64,000 nt of DNA from Anastatus disparis (GCA_017163975.1 JAFFSR010000035.1:1722501-1786500), one strand, 5' to 3'. Shown: positions 22,093-33,923, counted from the first letter of the stretch. Numbers and translations: made by a program. Notes: a model not told the origin generated them from the letters alone.

Positions 22093-22136
<44 letters not shown>
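22093..22136. repeat. AT microsatellite
   Basis: About 22 AT units; the mirror copy at 24788-24845 is longer, showing independent change of the two arms. Confidence 0.9.
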
Positions 22137-22138
<2 letters not shown>

Positions 22139-23222
22139 GTCAAAATAACATCTTTTTATAAAAGTGTGCGCATGTGGATCACCGATTTTGCTGATTTTGA
22201 GATATGTTTTAGTATTATTAAAGTTAGGAATCTGTGCAAAATTTCAGCTCTCTAAGTGCAAAACTCGCCGAAATATGGCCTTTCAAAGGTCAAAAACTCC
22301 GCTTTTTTCGGCTGTTTTTCACTCTTTTTCAAAATTCTGCCAAGACTCGAGTTTTTAACATATTTTAATTCGGCAGGCGGCAATTTCTTCGTTTTTATGT
22401 TAATTTTAAATTTTCGTAATTATATTTCTAAAAAATTCTAATCAGGCTTCTGAAAACTCTTAGAATAAAATACTGATTTTTGACATTTTTGACAATTTTT
22501 AAACAGCTGTAACTCATTTGAATTTTGATATTTTTAAATTATCAAAATTTTGTTTTATTGGTCAAAAAGAAAGCTTTAATTTGCATATTTAAATTTTCAA
22601 AAAGGTTTAAAATTGACGGAGATACAAAGGTTTAAAGTTTGCAAAATTTCTAAAATATACGTTTTTTACAAAATTTAGATCATTGTAACTCTGGCCGGAC
22701 AACTTCAAATTCACTAAATCTTACAAGAAAACTTTCTATAAGTCACGTAAAATGAGGCCAAATAGGCCTGGTCAATGGTATCCTACGATTTTACTATTAT
22801 TTGAACCTCTCATAATTCAGTATTTTGCTTCACAAGTAAATCAATACACCCAGCTGTTGCGTCTTCTACTCATAAATGCGAAAACCTTAAAAGATTCAAC
22901 AGGCTATAAATTATGAAATGAGCGATAAAAAACTTGATTTTATGCTTGAGTTTAGGTCTCTAGGTCGTTTAGAATAAAAGTTATAACAGTTTGAGAATTT
23001 TTTATTTCTCAAGGTATCAAATCCGTGAACGCTTACTCTAGCCGATTTTTAGATTGGTCTTAAATTTCCTATAACTTAATTTCTATGATACTTCAGGACT
23101 CTTATTGAAGCTCTAATTAAAAATTATTGCTTGTAATTTCAATATCTTTGATGAAGTATAAATGTAAGTCTGCTAACATCTAAAATAAACAACTTTATTT
23201 TTTTCTTATAACATCGTTAAGT

Positions 23223-23700
23223 CCCTATTGAAAATAATGACGTCTTTTAAAGACGTCTTTAGAAGACGTCTTTTAAAGACGTCTTTAAAAGACGTCTTTG
23301 GATGTGTCTGGATTTGTAACAAAAAAAGACGTCTTTAAAAGACGTCTTTGAAAGACGTCTTTTAATAACGTCATAAGTCACAAGAGAAAATTCAAAAGTA
23401 GTGAAACTACAGGATAATAATTATTTTTTTATTTTTCATTAAAACCTACAAAAATACCTCTATTCATTAGTTGAAATAGAGTGTGAGAAAACTATCATTA
23501 TTTTAGATCAAACGAAACTGTCAGTTTATATGCTCTGAACTGTCTTATTCTTTTCGTGCGCATTTGCTTACCATAAAGAAATCAATCGCTAAAAAACGCG
23601 GTAGCCCTCTAACGAGCAATCATTAGTACTATTATATACATTCATATCAATTTGTGTCTTCTAAAGACGTCTTTAAAAGACGTCATTATTTTCAATAGGG
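23223..23700. mobile_element. CCCTATTGAA-ended element with AAAGACGTCTTT array
   Basis: Begins CCCTATTGAAAATAATGACG and ends with the exact complement. Inside the left part are about eight copies of the perfect palindrome AAAGACGTCTTT or close variants (23240-23365), with two more at the right end (23658-23685). The 478-bp length is close to the 462 bp of the element at 30648, which has the same end but a different palindromic word. It sits exactly at the centre of the giant inverted repeat. Confidence 0.7.
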
Positions 23701-24785
23701 ACTTAACGATGTTATAAGAAAAAAATAAAGTTGTTTATTTTAGATGTTAGCAGACTTACATTTATACTTCATCAAAGATATTGAAATTACAAGCAATAAT
23801 TTTTAATTAGAGCTTCAATAAGAGTCCTGAAGTATCATAGAAATTAAGTTATAGGAAATTTAAGACCAATCTAAAAATCGGCTAGAGTAAGCGTTCACGG
23901 ATTTGATACCTTGAGAAATAAAAAATTCTCAAACTGTTATAACTTTTATTCTAAACGACCTAGAGACCTAAACTCAAGCATAAAATCAAGTTTTTTATCG
24001 CTCATTTCATAATTTATAGCCTGTTGAATCTTTTAAGGTTTTCGCATTTATGAGTAGAAGACGCAACAGCTGGGTGTATTGATTTACTTGTGAAGCAAAA
24101 TACTGAATTATGAGAGGTTCAAATAATAGTAAAATCGTAGGATACCATTGACCAGGCCTATTTGGCCTCATTTTACGTGACTTATAGAAAGTTTTCTTGT
24201 AAGATTTAGTGAATTTGAAGTTGTCCGGCCAGAGTTACAATGATCTAAATTTTGTAAAAAACGTATATTTTAGAAATTTTGCAAACTTTAAACCTTTGTA
24301 TCTCCGTCAATTTTAAACCTTTTTGAAAATTTAAATATGCAAATTAAAGCTTTCTTTTTGACCAATAAAACAAAATTTTGATAATTTAAAAATATCAAAA
24401 TTCAAATGAGTTACAGCTGTTTAAAAATTGTCAAAAATGTCAAAAATCAGTATTTTATTCTAAGAGTTTTCAGAAGCCTGATTAGAATTTTTTTAGAAAT
24501 ATAATTACGAAAATTTAAAATTAACATAAAAACGAAGAAATTGCCGCCTGCCGAATTAAAATATGTTAAAAACTCGAGTCTTGGCAGAATTTTGAAAAAG
24601 AGTGAAAAACAGCCGAAAAAGCGGAGTTTTTGACCTTTGAAAGGCCATATTTCGGCGAGTTTTGCACTTAGAGAGCTGAAATTTTGCACAGATTCCTAAC
24701 TTTAATAATACTAAAACATATCTCAAAATCAGCAAAATCGGTGATCCACATGCGCACACTTTTATATAAAAGATGTTATTTTGAC

Positions 24786-24787
<2 letters not shown>

Positions 24788-24845
<58 letters not shown>
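24788..24845. repeat. AT microsatellite
   Basis: About 29 AT units in the right arm of the giant inverted repeat. Part of the 134-codon minus frame at 24556-24960 is this repeat translated as alternating Y and I. Confidence 0.9.
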
Positions 24846-24847
<2 letters not shown>

Positions 24848-25722
24848 TAAAAAAATATAATTTGCTTGTGCTGTTTACAAATGATTAGATAATCTATAAA
24901 ATGTTTGCTACACATGTGTTGAGTTAGATTCGTAGTATGAGTATAATTATTGAAGATCAAAAATTATTTGTAACTGTTTAGTGCATTTTTTTGAAGTCGG
25001 TTTTGTTTTTTGTTAAAAAATTTTTTTTAAATTGTTTGTTTTAGTTAAAAAATTTTTATTTTCTATCTTCTAGTGAATCCCCTTACTAAAAACGCAAATA
25101 TAGGTGGACCCACTAATTACATTAAACTTTCATTATTAATTCATAACACATGCATTAGTACACCACCAAGCAATATATAGCAGGAAAGAAAGAAGGCTCA
25201 ACAGCACAGTGTCGTTATGTGTGCATGTATTCATATTCAAGCTCAGGTAAGAGAGAGAGAGAGGGAGGAAGAGAGAGAGAGAGAGAAAGAGACGCAGTGA
25301 GTGCAGCAAGCGACAAGTATATCATACATGATTTGGTCGCTAGTCAATAGTTTTACTAGCTAGCACTATCGGAGTTCGCTGTATAATATTTAGTAAATTT
25401 CTTAGTTTTCAGCAACTCCGCATATATTCAAGTTCATAGATTTAGCTAAAAATAATATTCAAATAAAAGCTAATTCTTTTTGTAACGAGCACAAAATAAC
25501 CGTTACAATATATACATTGTTATGCAACTATGAACATCTGCACACACACTCTTGCATTCAAAACATACTTGTATACTGATATATATTAAAAAATTTTCGA
25601 TTGTAAATTTTTAAATAATTATTTTTCCTTTCATGGCACTTAATTTATGTTTTAGTCGCAATAAAATCTAATAAATGTTTGTCGGTATTAGTTATTAGTT
25701 TATTCATATAATATTTCTATTG

Positions 25723-25770
<48 letters not shown>

Positions 25771-25817
25771 TATTAAATGTGAACATCAATAGATACATTT
25801 ATAATACAATAAATTTT

Positions 25818-26490
25818 ACTCACAAGGAAAGTACCCGACCTTCGGGAAACGGATTTGGCTGAAACTGCGGGATATGATTTTTTTGATGAAAAAAATGAAC
25901 CCGTGTTTTTCTTTTCCTTTGAATAGGCCCCATAGACGGAGATATAGGCATTTTTCGAAAATACAATAAAAGGAGCATTTATAAGATCTTGAATAACCAA
26001 ACAACTAAGACTCTTACAAAAAAATGTATGAAAAATAAAATAAAGTACAGATTAAATGCTTTAATTTGAGCTTTGTTGCATTAAAAAAGCTTGTATGGTT
26101 CAAAAGTTGTGCCTAATTGAAAATTACTACATATTTATTAATATTTTTAGCGTGTATCAATTTTTTACGCTATTTCATTAGCATATTTTAATAGCCTGTA
26201 ACTTTTTAACGACACAAGCTTTTTTAATGTAACAAAGCTTAAATTAAAGCATTTAATCTGTACTTTATTTTTTTTTATACATTTTTTTGTAAGAGTCTTA
26301 GTTGTTTGTTATTCAAGATCTTATAAAAGCTCCTTTTCATTATATTTTCAAAAAAATGTCTATATCTCCGTTTATGGGGCCTATTCAAAGAAAAGAAAAA
26401 ACACGGGTTCATTTTTTTTCATCAAAAAATCAAATCCTGCAGTTTTAGCCAAATCCGTTTCCCGAAGGTTGGGTACTCTCCTTGTCAGTC
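25818..26490. mobile_element. Inverted-repeat element GACTGACAAGGAGAGTACCC (right-arm copy)
   Basis: Mirror copy of 20445-21118 carried in the right arm, about 99% alike by eye. No coding capacity. Confidence 0.8.
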
Positions 26491-27039
26491 ATTAATTAAA
26501 ATAATATACGTTACAACAGAAAAATTTTATGGTGCTTTCGAATTTTCATATGTACATGGAGAAAAATGCTATGATAAATATAATTATAGATTGTATTAAA
26601 AATTACTAAATTGTATAGGAAGAGTGGAACATTTCTGCGTTATAAGAAAAATTACTATGTCACATAATAAAATTTGAAAAAACAGATTTTATTTACTTTT
26701 TTTTCTTTTTTTTTAACCCGTAACTAGTTATTGAATTTTTCTAATTCAATTTATTTTTCAATTTAATTTATTCATGAATTTAATTTTTTTAAAAATAAAT
26801 TACCTCTAAAAAAAACTTACCTGAAGTGGAATACGTACACATATGAAAATGTGTTGTTTTTATTCGTTAATTTTTTTGTAAATTTCTTATTCATTAAAAA
26901 TGTTTTAATTAACAAAACCTTTTTACAAATTCAAAATTTTAATAAATAACAAAAATGAAATTTTTATTTCAACAAAATCCAAAAAAAAAGAATATCTCGT
27001 GTATTCTATAATCTAAATATCAGTTTTTAACAAATTTTA

Positions 27040-28115
27040 ACATTTTTTTAAATTCAAAATCGTCAGAACTTCGGTTCTAATTAATAAAAAAATTTTATCA
27101 AGGGTTTATTTTAAAGATTTTTGTTAATATTTTAGATAGATTAATAAATAAAAGCATAAACAAATTGTAAAAAGACGTCATACTTGGAAAAATGGCATGA
27201 TGCATCATGGTATTAATGTTGTAAAATGGAAAATATAAGAAAAACGTTTAAAAATCCGTTTAAAAAAAAAAGACGAAATTGCATATTTTCACATATCCTT
27301 AAGAGCAGGCCGAACTACCTGTCTTTGTCTAATAGTTTTCCATCATTTATATAAACATCGTCCGTCGTAGTAAGAAAAAAATAGTAGCCGCCGCTAGATA
27401 TTAGTATAATAAATGAATTTTATAATAACAAAAAAATTATTTTATCGCGTAGTTTTTAAATAATATGAGACCTACGAACAAACTAAAATATAACCTATCT
27501 TTTTTGGTAGGTCTCATATTATTCAAAAACTACGCAATAAAATAATTTGATTGTTATTACAAAATTTACTTATTATACTAACATGTAGCGGGGGCTGCTA
27601 TTTTTTTCATGCTCCAACGGATGGTGTTTATATAAATGATGAAAAACGCTATTAGACAAAGACAGATAGTTCAGCTCCCTGTTAAAGTTAGTATTTTTTA
27701 TGTATAAAAACATAAAAATGAAAAAAAAATATAGTTTTTGAGAAAATCGTGTTTGAAAAAAATCGCTTTTTTCTGGTTTTCATGAATAACTTAGAGAAAT
27801 CAACACATGTCGCAAAAATCAAAACGGCATCCAAAACAATAATAAATTCTGCACATTTTCATTTAAAACACGTCCGAATAGGCAAAAATTGACGAAGCTA
27901 CAGCAATTTGAAAATTGAGGTTTATTTTCAAATTTTTAATTTTCATTTTTACACCCAACACTAAATACGCTGTAGCGAGGAAAATACATATTTTCGAGCG
28001 TTCTACGGGGTAAATTTTATCTTCATACACATATTGGAAGGTATTTTCATCATTTAGAAAAGAAAAGGAAAATTCGATCAGTGACGGCCTGCATGAATCT
28101 AAATGGAATCAGTCA
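27040..28115 (-). mobile_element. Solo arm of the 14.7-kb DNA transposon, split by a TTAA element
   Basis: 27040-27298 and 27686-28115 together match the right arm 18098-18818, including ATTTTATCAAGGGTTTATTT against the GATCCGGGGTTTATTT region, and the terminal GACGGCCTGCATGAATCT. It ends AATGGAATCAGTCA at 28115. A TTAA miniature element (27299-27685) interrupts it at CCTTAAAGTTAG, where the intact arm has CCCTAAAAGTTAG. Confidence 0.75.
27299..27685. mobile_element. TTAA-flanked palindromic miniature element (AGCAGGCCG family)
   Basis: The left end is TTAAGAGCAGGCCGAACTAC; the right end inverted is TTAACAGGGAGCTGAACTAT. The halves pair through AATAATATGAGACCTAC and its complement on either side of a short loop near 27490. 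Nearly the same sequence, inverted, is at 32123-32509. Confidence 0.85.
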
Positions 28116-29622
28116 TCTATTGTAAAGTCGCTAATAACTTAGCAGTTGATGCGACATGAAAATAAAATAAAATAATAAAATTCATTCTATTTAGTTTTGT
28201 TAGATTTGGTTCTCCTTTTTCACAATTTATGTTTTTATAATTTTTTTTACGACTCAAGCTATTATTTTTATGTATCTTAGTTGAGTACTGTTACTGATTT
28301 TTTTAAAACATCTTACCTTTCTCTAACTTTCATCTATGTATTATTTTTGAGTTAGTAAAATTGTATATGCTTTTGCGTTATATATCTCATCTTTTGCAAA
28401 TTTTTTTCGATGTGTTTGCTGTTTAGAATATAATTGATTTTTGCTAATGATTGACGCATTATTTTCCATTAAATTGAGAAATTTAAATTATTATTAAGAT
28501 CAGAACTTTATTATATTAGGTTTGTATTAAAAAAATTTTATTTAACTTCATCTATTATTCATGATTGTAATAATAATATTTAAGTCAGTTACACGGTGAT
28601 TTGTATTATTATGTTTTTGTATTTATTTATTTAATTTTAGTTCCTGAACAGGATTCAGTAATGAATGAAAACGAACGTAGATGTTTTATAATAATAAAGA
28701 ATTTGAGTTATTAACAGCTATACCAGCTGTATTTTTATCATAACCTCAAAAAATCACGCTGTTAGTAGTTTCAACGTTTCTCTTAATAAAATTGATCAGT
28801 TAATTTGAGCATGTACATTTTATTGATTCAATTTATAAAATTTCGTTGAAATATAAGTCATACTTTTATTTTTAATTTTTTTCATTTTTATTTTAACTGT
28901 TGCGTACTTATCAACCGTGCTGGTAAATTGGAAGCATTATCATATTTGGACTATTTCAACTAAATACATTCTGTTAGATCAAAAGGATTCCGTGAGATGG
29001 ACAGCTGATCTGTTAAATTAATAATATTTTAGTTGATTTGATGAAATTTTTTTCTTATTATATCAATTATATTATCTCTCATAACAAATACTTATCATGT
29101 ATCATTTTGCTTCATTAAATAAATATTTTTATAGGAAAGTCAGAAATTTCATTATTCAATGTTTATTATTTATTAAAATTGTCAATTAGAAAATTTTACT
29201 TTAAGTAAAATTAAATATTATAAAGTAATTTGGGTAATTTTCAAAAAGTCTTTTAGGGCATTAACAAGTTATCAAGTTTTAATTTTAGATTCTAAGAAAA
29301 AAATTGTATACGTACGTAAAAATAAATTTTTTGAATTTTGTAATTTTTTACTAAAATTTAATAATTTTTTTCTGGAGAATTAAGCGTTATAGAAAAAAAT
29401 GTAAGTATATTTTACGTTTTGAATAGTTAAAGAAATACGGACATTTTTTCTTCTTATTAATTCCAAAGTTTTAAATTTTCTCAAATAATTTGTTTACAAT
29501 AAATTACCTAAATTGCAATATTTCAAATTTGGGAAATCATATATTTCGTATAGTATCGTATTAATCTTATTTTTTACGGCAAATTATAAACTTAATTACA
29601 AATATTTACGAAAATGCCTTAA
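28116..29622. other. AT-rich intergenic or intronic stretch, nothing recognised
   Basis: No tandem or terminal repeats and no convincing coding frame. One acceptor-like TTTATTTAATTTTAG before 28641 is followed by a short open stretch; see the rejected list. Confidence 0.4.
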
Positions 29623-30010
29623 GAGGACGCTGGATCTCTCTATCCTTTTCTAATTAAAAAATGTAAATTTTTGGGAAAACTAGTTATTATTGATAGAAAT
29701 TAAGGGTTGTCCGCAACTTCTATAGCGAAAAACAATATTTTGTCTGATGAGAGCAAATTAATTTTGTTGCTTTTTTTCAAGTAAAGTTTGACATACTTAA
29801 ATAACGTATTCTCTAGCCTAATTTAGGATTTTGTAAGTATGTCAAACTTTACTTGAAAAAAAAGCAACAAAATTAATTTGCTCTTATCAGACAAAATATT
29901 GTTTTTCGCTATAGAAGTTGCGGACAACCCTTAATTTCTATCAATAATAACTAGTTTTCCCAAAAATTTACATGTTTCAATTAGAAAAGGATAGAGAGAT
30001 ACAGCGTCCC
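29623..30010. mobile_element. Near-perfect palindromic miniature element (GAGGACGCTG)
   Basis: The left end is TTAAGAGGACGCTGGATCTC; the right end inverted is GGGGACGCTGTATCTCTCTA. The arms of ~185 bp are almost exact complements around the CTAGCCTAATTTAGG region near 29815. It is related to 458-865, which shares CCTTTTCTAATTAAAAAA after the end. The left TTAA is clear; the right flank (TTTTTA) does not show an intact TTAA. Confidence 0.8.
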
Positions 30011-30647
30011 CTTTTTAGAGGATGCCCTGCTAACTTGACATCAACTTAGCAGTACTAACAGTTTGAACTGGAAGGAAAGCCGCAGCAAATTTTTTGAAGT
30101 CGCAGATAATTCAAGGCAAATAGGCGGCAAATTATAGAGTTACCCTCATTTCGACAGTGCAAAGTTGTCCTGCCAATTTGACAGACGTGTAAAGTGGCAG
30201 CAACGAATGCAGTACCATAAAAAAAAGTTTTTTGAATAAATAAAAATAGCAGATTAAACTTTGATTTTTACTTTGTAAGTGATGACATTGAATATAATTA
30301 TTTTCTCGAAAATCAATTTCAGGATTGCTATTTTTGTATTAATTATAACATGATGAAATTTTTTACAATTTAAAATAGCCTATCATTAAGTCCTATAACT
30401 AACTTGATCTTAGAAGCTAATCCAAAATCTTACGTACCAAATTCGTTAATATCTTTCGTTATAATTTTATATATATTGACTACTCGAATCTCATGATTTT
30501 ATTTATATCGACTAGTTAAATCTCATACATAAGACTATCTATGTCTGCATGCAAGAGCCTGTAAAGATCATTAGTCTATCGTTTTATATAAGAAAAGTGA
30601 AAATAGTAAATAAGTGTTTTCAATACAACGAGCACACTAAGTCCAAA
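30011..30647. other. Stretch without recognised genes; contains a ~95-bp repeat shared with 32.7 kb
   Basis: ACTTTGATTTTTACTTTGTA near 30260 and the following AGTGATGAC...TATAATTATTTTCTC recur at about 32700-32770. Otherwise nothing recognised. Confidence 0.45.
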
Positions 30648-31109
30648 CCCTATTGAACAAAATACGTGTTTTTTTGCACGTGAAAAAAACGCGTGTAAAA
30701 AACACGTATTTTTTACATGTAAAATTTGCGTGTTTTTTCATGTATTTTTTTCACGGATTTTTTTCATGTGTATTTTTTAGGTGTATTTTTTTACAGCCTA
30801 CCGACAATTGAAGAGCTTCTATTGTCTGGCCTCATATATCTGATGCGTCTTTGAAATTTGTATAAGGGATGACAAAACTTGAAGAAACGCCACCTTGTGA
30901 TTTAAAGTCAAACCGACGTAATCGATCATTAATAGCAATTTTAAATCACTAGGTGGCGTTTCGAGAAGCTCTTCAATTGCCGAAAAACTGTAAAAAAATA
31001 CACCTGAAAAATACACGTGAAAAAAACACGTGAAAAAATTACATGAACAACAACGTAAATTTTACATGTAAAAAACACGTGTAAAAAACACGTGTTTTTT
31101 TAAATAGGG
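30648..31109. mobile_element. CCCTATTGAA-ended element with ACGTG palindrome arrays
   Basis: Begins CCCTATTGAACAAAATACGT and ends with TTAAATAGGG. Both flanks of the core carry repeated TTTTTTACACGTGTTTTTT-type words (30669-30790 and 31010-31098) that are self-complementary. The core is a second hairpin: AATTGAAGAGCTTC and GAAACGCCACC with their complements. The 65-codon minus frame at 30819-31016 is part of this hairpin, not a gene. Confidence 0.7.
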
Positions 31110-31286
31110 AAGTAGATGAGCTTTCTTACATAGCTATCTCTGTTCCAGCAAATAGTCCGCAAGCCAGAGATGATACCAATGGCCAATGATATTTAGATAG
31201 TTTTACCTAATTTTTTGTATGTTTTTTAATTCTCCAAACACGAATTTTTAGGGTGGGAGTTTCTCACCCTAAGAGGAAATTGTTTA

Positions 31287-31696
31287 TTAAGGGGATGTCG
31301 TAGTTGTTGGAATCGATTTTTGCTTTTTTTATCTTACTGATATCTTTTTAAATTTACTATTTGGACAAATATAATGACTTGTCCGCGGTAAAACTATATT
31401 AATACAATAATTTTTGTTGAATTAAAAATTCAATTTAGCTTCATATTTTTTTATGAACTTTGAATGAAAATTAGATATCAAGCTCGATGAACCTAACCTC
31501 AAAATAGTATATATCGAAAGTTTGTTTATAACTTTTTATGTATATTATTTTGGTAAATTTCTTGACTTGTCCGCGCTAAGGATTAATCTTTCGAATTTTC
31601 TCACTAAAGTGAAAGAATTTGATTTGACGCACTGTTTACTCATGAACTTTGAATAAAAATATTATTAGGAGAAGCAGAACTACGATATCCTCTTAA
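31287..31696. mobile_element. TTAA-flanked element GGGATGTCGTAGTT
   Basis: The left end is TTAAGGGGATGTCGTAGTTG; the right end inverted is TTAAGAGGATATCGTAGTTC. The duplicated TTAA is present on both sides (31287-31290, 31693-31696). A diverged relative is at 3220-3600. Interior short words (GACTTGTCCGCG) are present twice. No coding capacity. Confidence 0.75.
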
Positions 31697-32122
31697 CAAA
31701 TAAGTAGCAAAAAGTTACAAAGTCACTTTTTTACGGAATACAAAGTATATTTAGATTCTTTGGACTATCCTAAGCAGAAAATCTTGTATGGGAAATTGAC
31801 GCTTATTTTCCGAAATAATTTAGGTTAAATTTTTAAAAAATACTATTTTTGTGATTTTTCGACGCTTATAACTACTTATTAGATAATTATTTTTAACTTC
31901 GATTGCCAGCATTTAAAAGTTCAAGTCTAAAATTATAAGATAAAGTGATTATAGAAGCAAAATTACTGTATTCTCATTGTTTTTAGCCACTAGAAACAAA
32001 TGGCATTTGAACGCTTTTGTGTACGTATAATCGTGTATGCAAGGTCTCGATTGCCTACTTACAGGCGTAGTCACATATTTTGTTTTTTTAAATAAAATAA
32101 ATAAATACAATTACTTTTTGCT
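31697..32122. other. AT-rich stretch, nothing recognised
   Basis: No repeat, exon or RNA structure could be supported. Confidence 0.35.
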
Positions 32123-32509
32123 TTAACACGGCGCCGAACTATCTATGTTTGTTTAATAGCATTTTTCATTATTTATATAAACACCATCCGTTGTCGCATG
32201 AAAAAAATAGTAGCCCCCGCTAGATATTAGTATAATAAGTGAATTTTGTAATAACAATCAAATTATTTTATTGCGTAGTTTTTGAATAATATGAGACCTA
32301 CCAAAAAAGATAGGTTATATTTTAGTTTGTTCGTAGGTCTCATATTATTTAAAAACTACGCGATAAAATAATTTTTTTGTTATTATAAAATTCACTTATT
32401 ATACTAATATCTAGCGGCGGCTAATATTTTTTTCTTACTACGACGGACGATGTTTATATGAATGATGAAAAACTATTAGACAAAGACAGGTAGTTCAGCC
32501 TGCTCTTAA
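32123..32509. mobile_element. TTAA-flanked palindromic miniature element (second full copy)
   Basis: The left end is TTAACACGGCGCCGAACTAT; the right end inverted is TTAAGAGCAGGCTGAACTAC. It is essentially the reverse complement of 27299-27685, with GGTCTCATATTATT arms around a short loop. Confidence 0.85.
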
Positions 32510-33013
32510 CGATTGATGAAAAATTAAATTATTTAAGAATTGTTTATAATTGTTAATGCTACGACCGCTTAATGGTTCGGTTCAATGGTTTAGTCTGCAA
32601 AGGAATGTAGAAAAGGTGAAGTTGTGATTTACTATTATATTACAAGTAAGATATGCTTGATTTCTTAATGAGAATGAAGTTTTTTGAATATATCGTAAAT
32701 AGTATATTACACTTTGATTTTTACTTCGTAAGTGATGACTTTAAATATAATTATTTTCTCAAAAATCCGTTTTTTCAGAAAATAAAAAACTGAGCTTATT
32801 TTGAAATCATTTGACTATTTATTTAGTAGTAATAAAATTTAAACTGTCTGTTTTTTGTATCAGAAATTAACTAATGAAAAATGGGTGATTCTTTACTCCA
32901 AAATTATTATTGACTTAGTATTAATTTAAAAATGTAAAATTTTTAAATATGATTAAAGAAAAGATTTGTTTAATTCAAGTAAATAATATTTATCAAAACA
33001 TATGTCTATTTAG
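32510..33013 (+). other. Upstream intron flank of the 33.0-kb exon
   Basis: AT-rich sequence carrying the repeat shared with 30.26 kb. It ends in a pyrimidine-containing acceptor (GTCTATTTAG) at 33013. Confidence 0.4.
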
Positions 33014-33250
33014 ATAGCAGCATTAGAAAGAGGTCGAAAAATAGAAGAGCTTCAGAAAAGTCTAATGGAAAGTGATCTTTTGAGAACTCGATGCGACCGG
33101 AAATTAGCCTTGGTTAAAGAACAAATTCGCTCTGTTCATGAGACATCTATACAAGAACGAACATTAAACTATCATTCATTGCAATTATTACGTAACGAAC
33201 TCGTTCAAGTAAAGCAAAGATTAGTTGAAGTTACTCGTAAAGAATCGCAA
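33014..33250 (+). CDS. Internal exon of a coiled-coil protein
   Basis: The acceptor CTATTTAG precedes 33014, and the donor CAA|GTAAGT follows 33250. Both are consensus, and the 79 codons between are open in one frame. The peptide starts IAALERGRKIEELQKSLMES and continues with LRTRCDRKLALVKEQIR and LQLLRNELVQVKQRLVEV. It is charged, has leucines at heptad spacing and no glycine or proline after the first residues, so it is a long coiled coil. Codon choice and amino-acid mix are gene-like, unlike everything around it. I cannot name the gene; centrosomal, golgin and kinesin-adaptor type proteins all contain such segments. This is the best evidence for a host gene in the window. Confidence 0.65.
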
Positions 33251-33640
33251 GTAAGTTTTAAAATAAATCACTAAATAAAGCTTATTTAAGCGGAAAACAA
33301 AGATACAATATTTTAGTTGATTGCACAAGGTGAAATTAAAAACTATTTCTATTTAGTCCAATCAAATAAATATTTTTTAGTTTAAAACGCCAAAGATTTT
33401 TTCTTTTCATTCAAGAAAATGCATCTTGGGCAACATATATGATAAGAATATCAATGTGTAATATCTCAAGAAATCGTTAAAAATATTTAGTTACAAATCA
33501 AGAAAAAAAATCAAATTTTTTCTTGTTTATTGGGAATAGTACATTACTCTACTCATAAAAAAATTTGGTCATTCTTTTACAAGTCATTTTTTCGTCAATA
33601 TGCGAGAAATGTATTTTGCCACACGCGACCCACGCAGCAT
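33251..33640 (+). other. Downstream intron flank of the exon, nothing recognised
   Basis: AT-rich, no further exon seen before the palindromic tract and satellite begin. Confidence 0.35.
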
Positions 33641-33842
33641 GGAAGATTTCACTAAAATATTTCGAAATATTCCAATGGAATATTTCATAGAAAACTTCCA
33701 TACAGATTCTAGAAAGCCTCCACGAAATATTTCAAAATATTACACTGGAATCTTCCATTAAATGCTTTCAAGAATATTTCAGGAATATTTCAAAGGAATG
33801 TTTAAGATCTTTTTCGAAATATTCCATGAAATATTCACAGAA
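33641..33842. repeat. Array of GGAATATTTC / GAAATATTCC words
   Basis: About ten copies of GAAATATTCC, GGAATATTTC and close variants in both orientations (for example ATTCCAATGGAATATTTC near 33670 and TTCGAAATATTCCATGAAAT near 33812). This is another tract built from a self-complementary word. It borders the 15-bp satellite directly. Confidence 0.7.
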
Positions 33843-33844
33843 GC

Positions 33845-33923
33845 ATATAAGCCCACAAATCATAAATCCATAAACCATGAACCCATAAACCATAAACCAT
33901 AAACCCATAAACTATAAACCCAT
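33845..33923. repeat. 15-bp satellite, first short segment
   Basis: Units AAACCAT and AAACCCAT alternate. The segment is cut by the solo LTR at 33924, with CCAT duplicated. Confidence 0.85.

Larger units (their letters stand above)
20103..26832. repeat. Giant inverted repeat, arms about 3.17 kb, spacer 388 bp
   Basis: Left arm 20103-23267 reads as the complement of right arm 23656-26832. Both outer ends read ATTCCACTTCAGGTAAG, and both inner ends lie in GACGTC-rich sequence. By eye, differences are about one per hundred bases plus length changes in the AT and poly-T runs (for example about 44 versus 58 bases for the AT run at 22093 and its partner at 24788). No target duplication is visible. 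The arms carry an ACTGACAAGG element and microsatellites but no credible gene; frames listed within are mirror images of each other. Confidence 0.92.

Noticed and set aside
23240..23690. CRISPR-like array (regular AAAGACGTCTTT words)
   Set aside because: The words are palindromic and adjacent without unique equal-length spacers, and the setting is eukaryotic.
24556..24960. 134-codon frame with a long alternating Y-I run
   Set aside because: The run is an AT microsatellite and the frame is the mirror of one at 21976-22358.
28641..28715. Possible small exon after TTTATTTAATTTTAG (VPEQDSVMNENERR...)
   Set aside because: The acceptor is good but the only nearby donor (GTAGAT) is weak, the frame ends after about 24 codons, and no protein is recognised.
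30819..31016. 65-codon minus frame inside the ACGTG element
   Set aside because: It lies entirely in the hairpin core of the element; both strands of the arms give similar frames.
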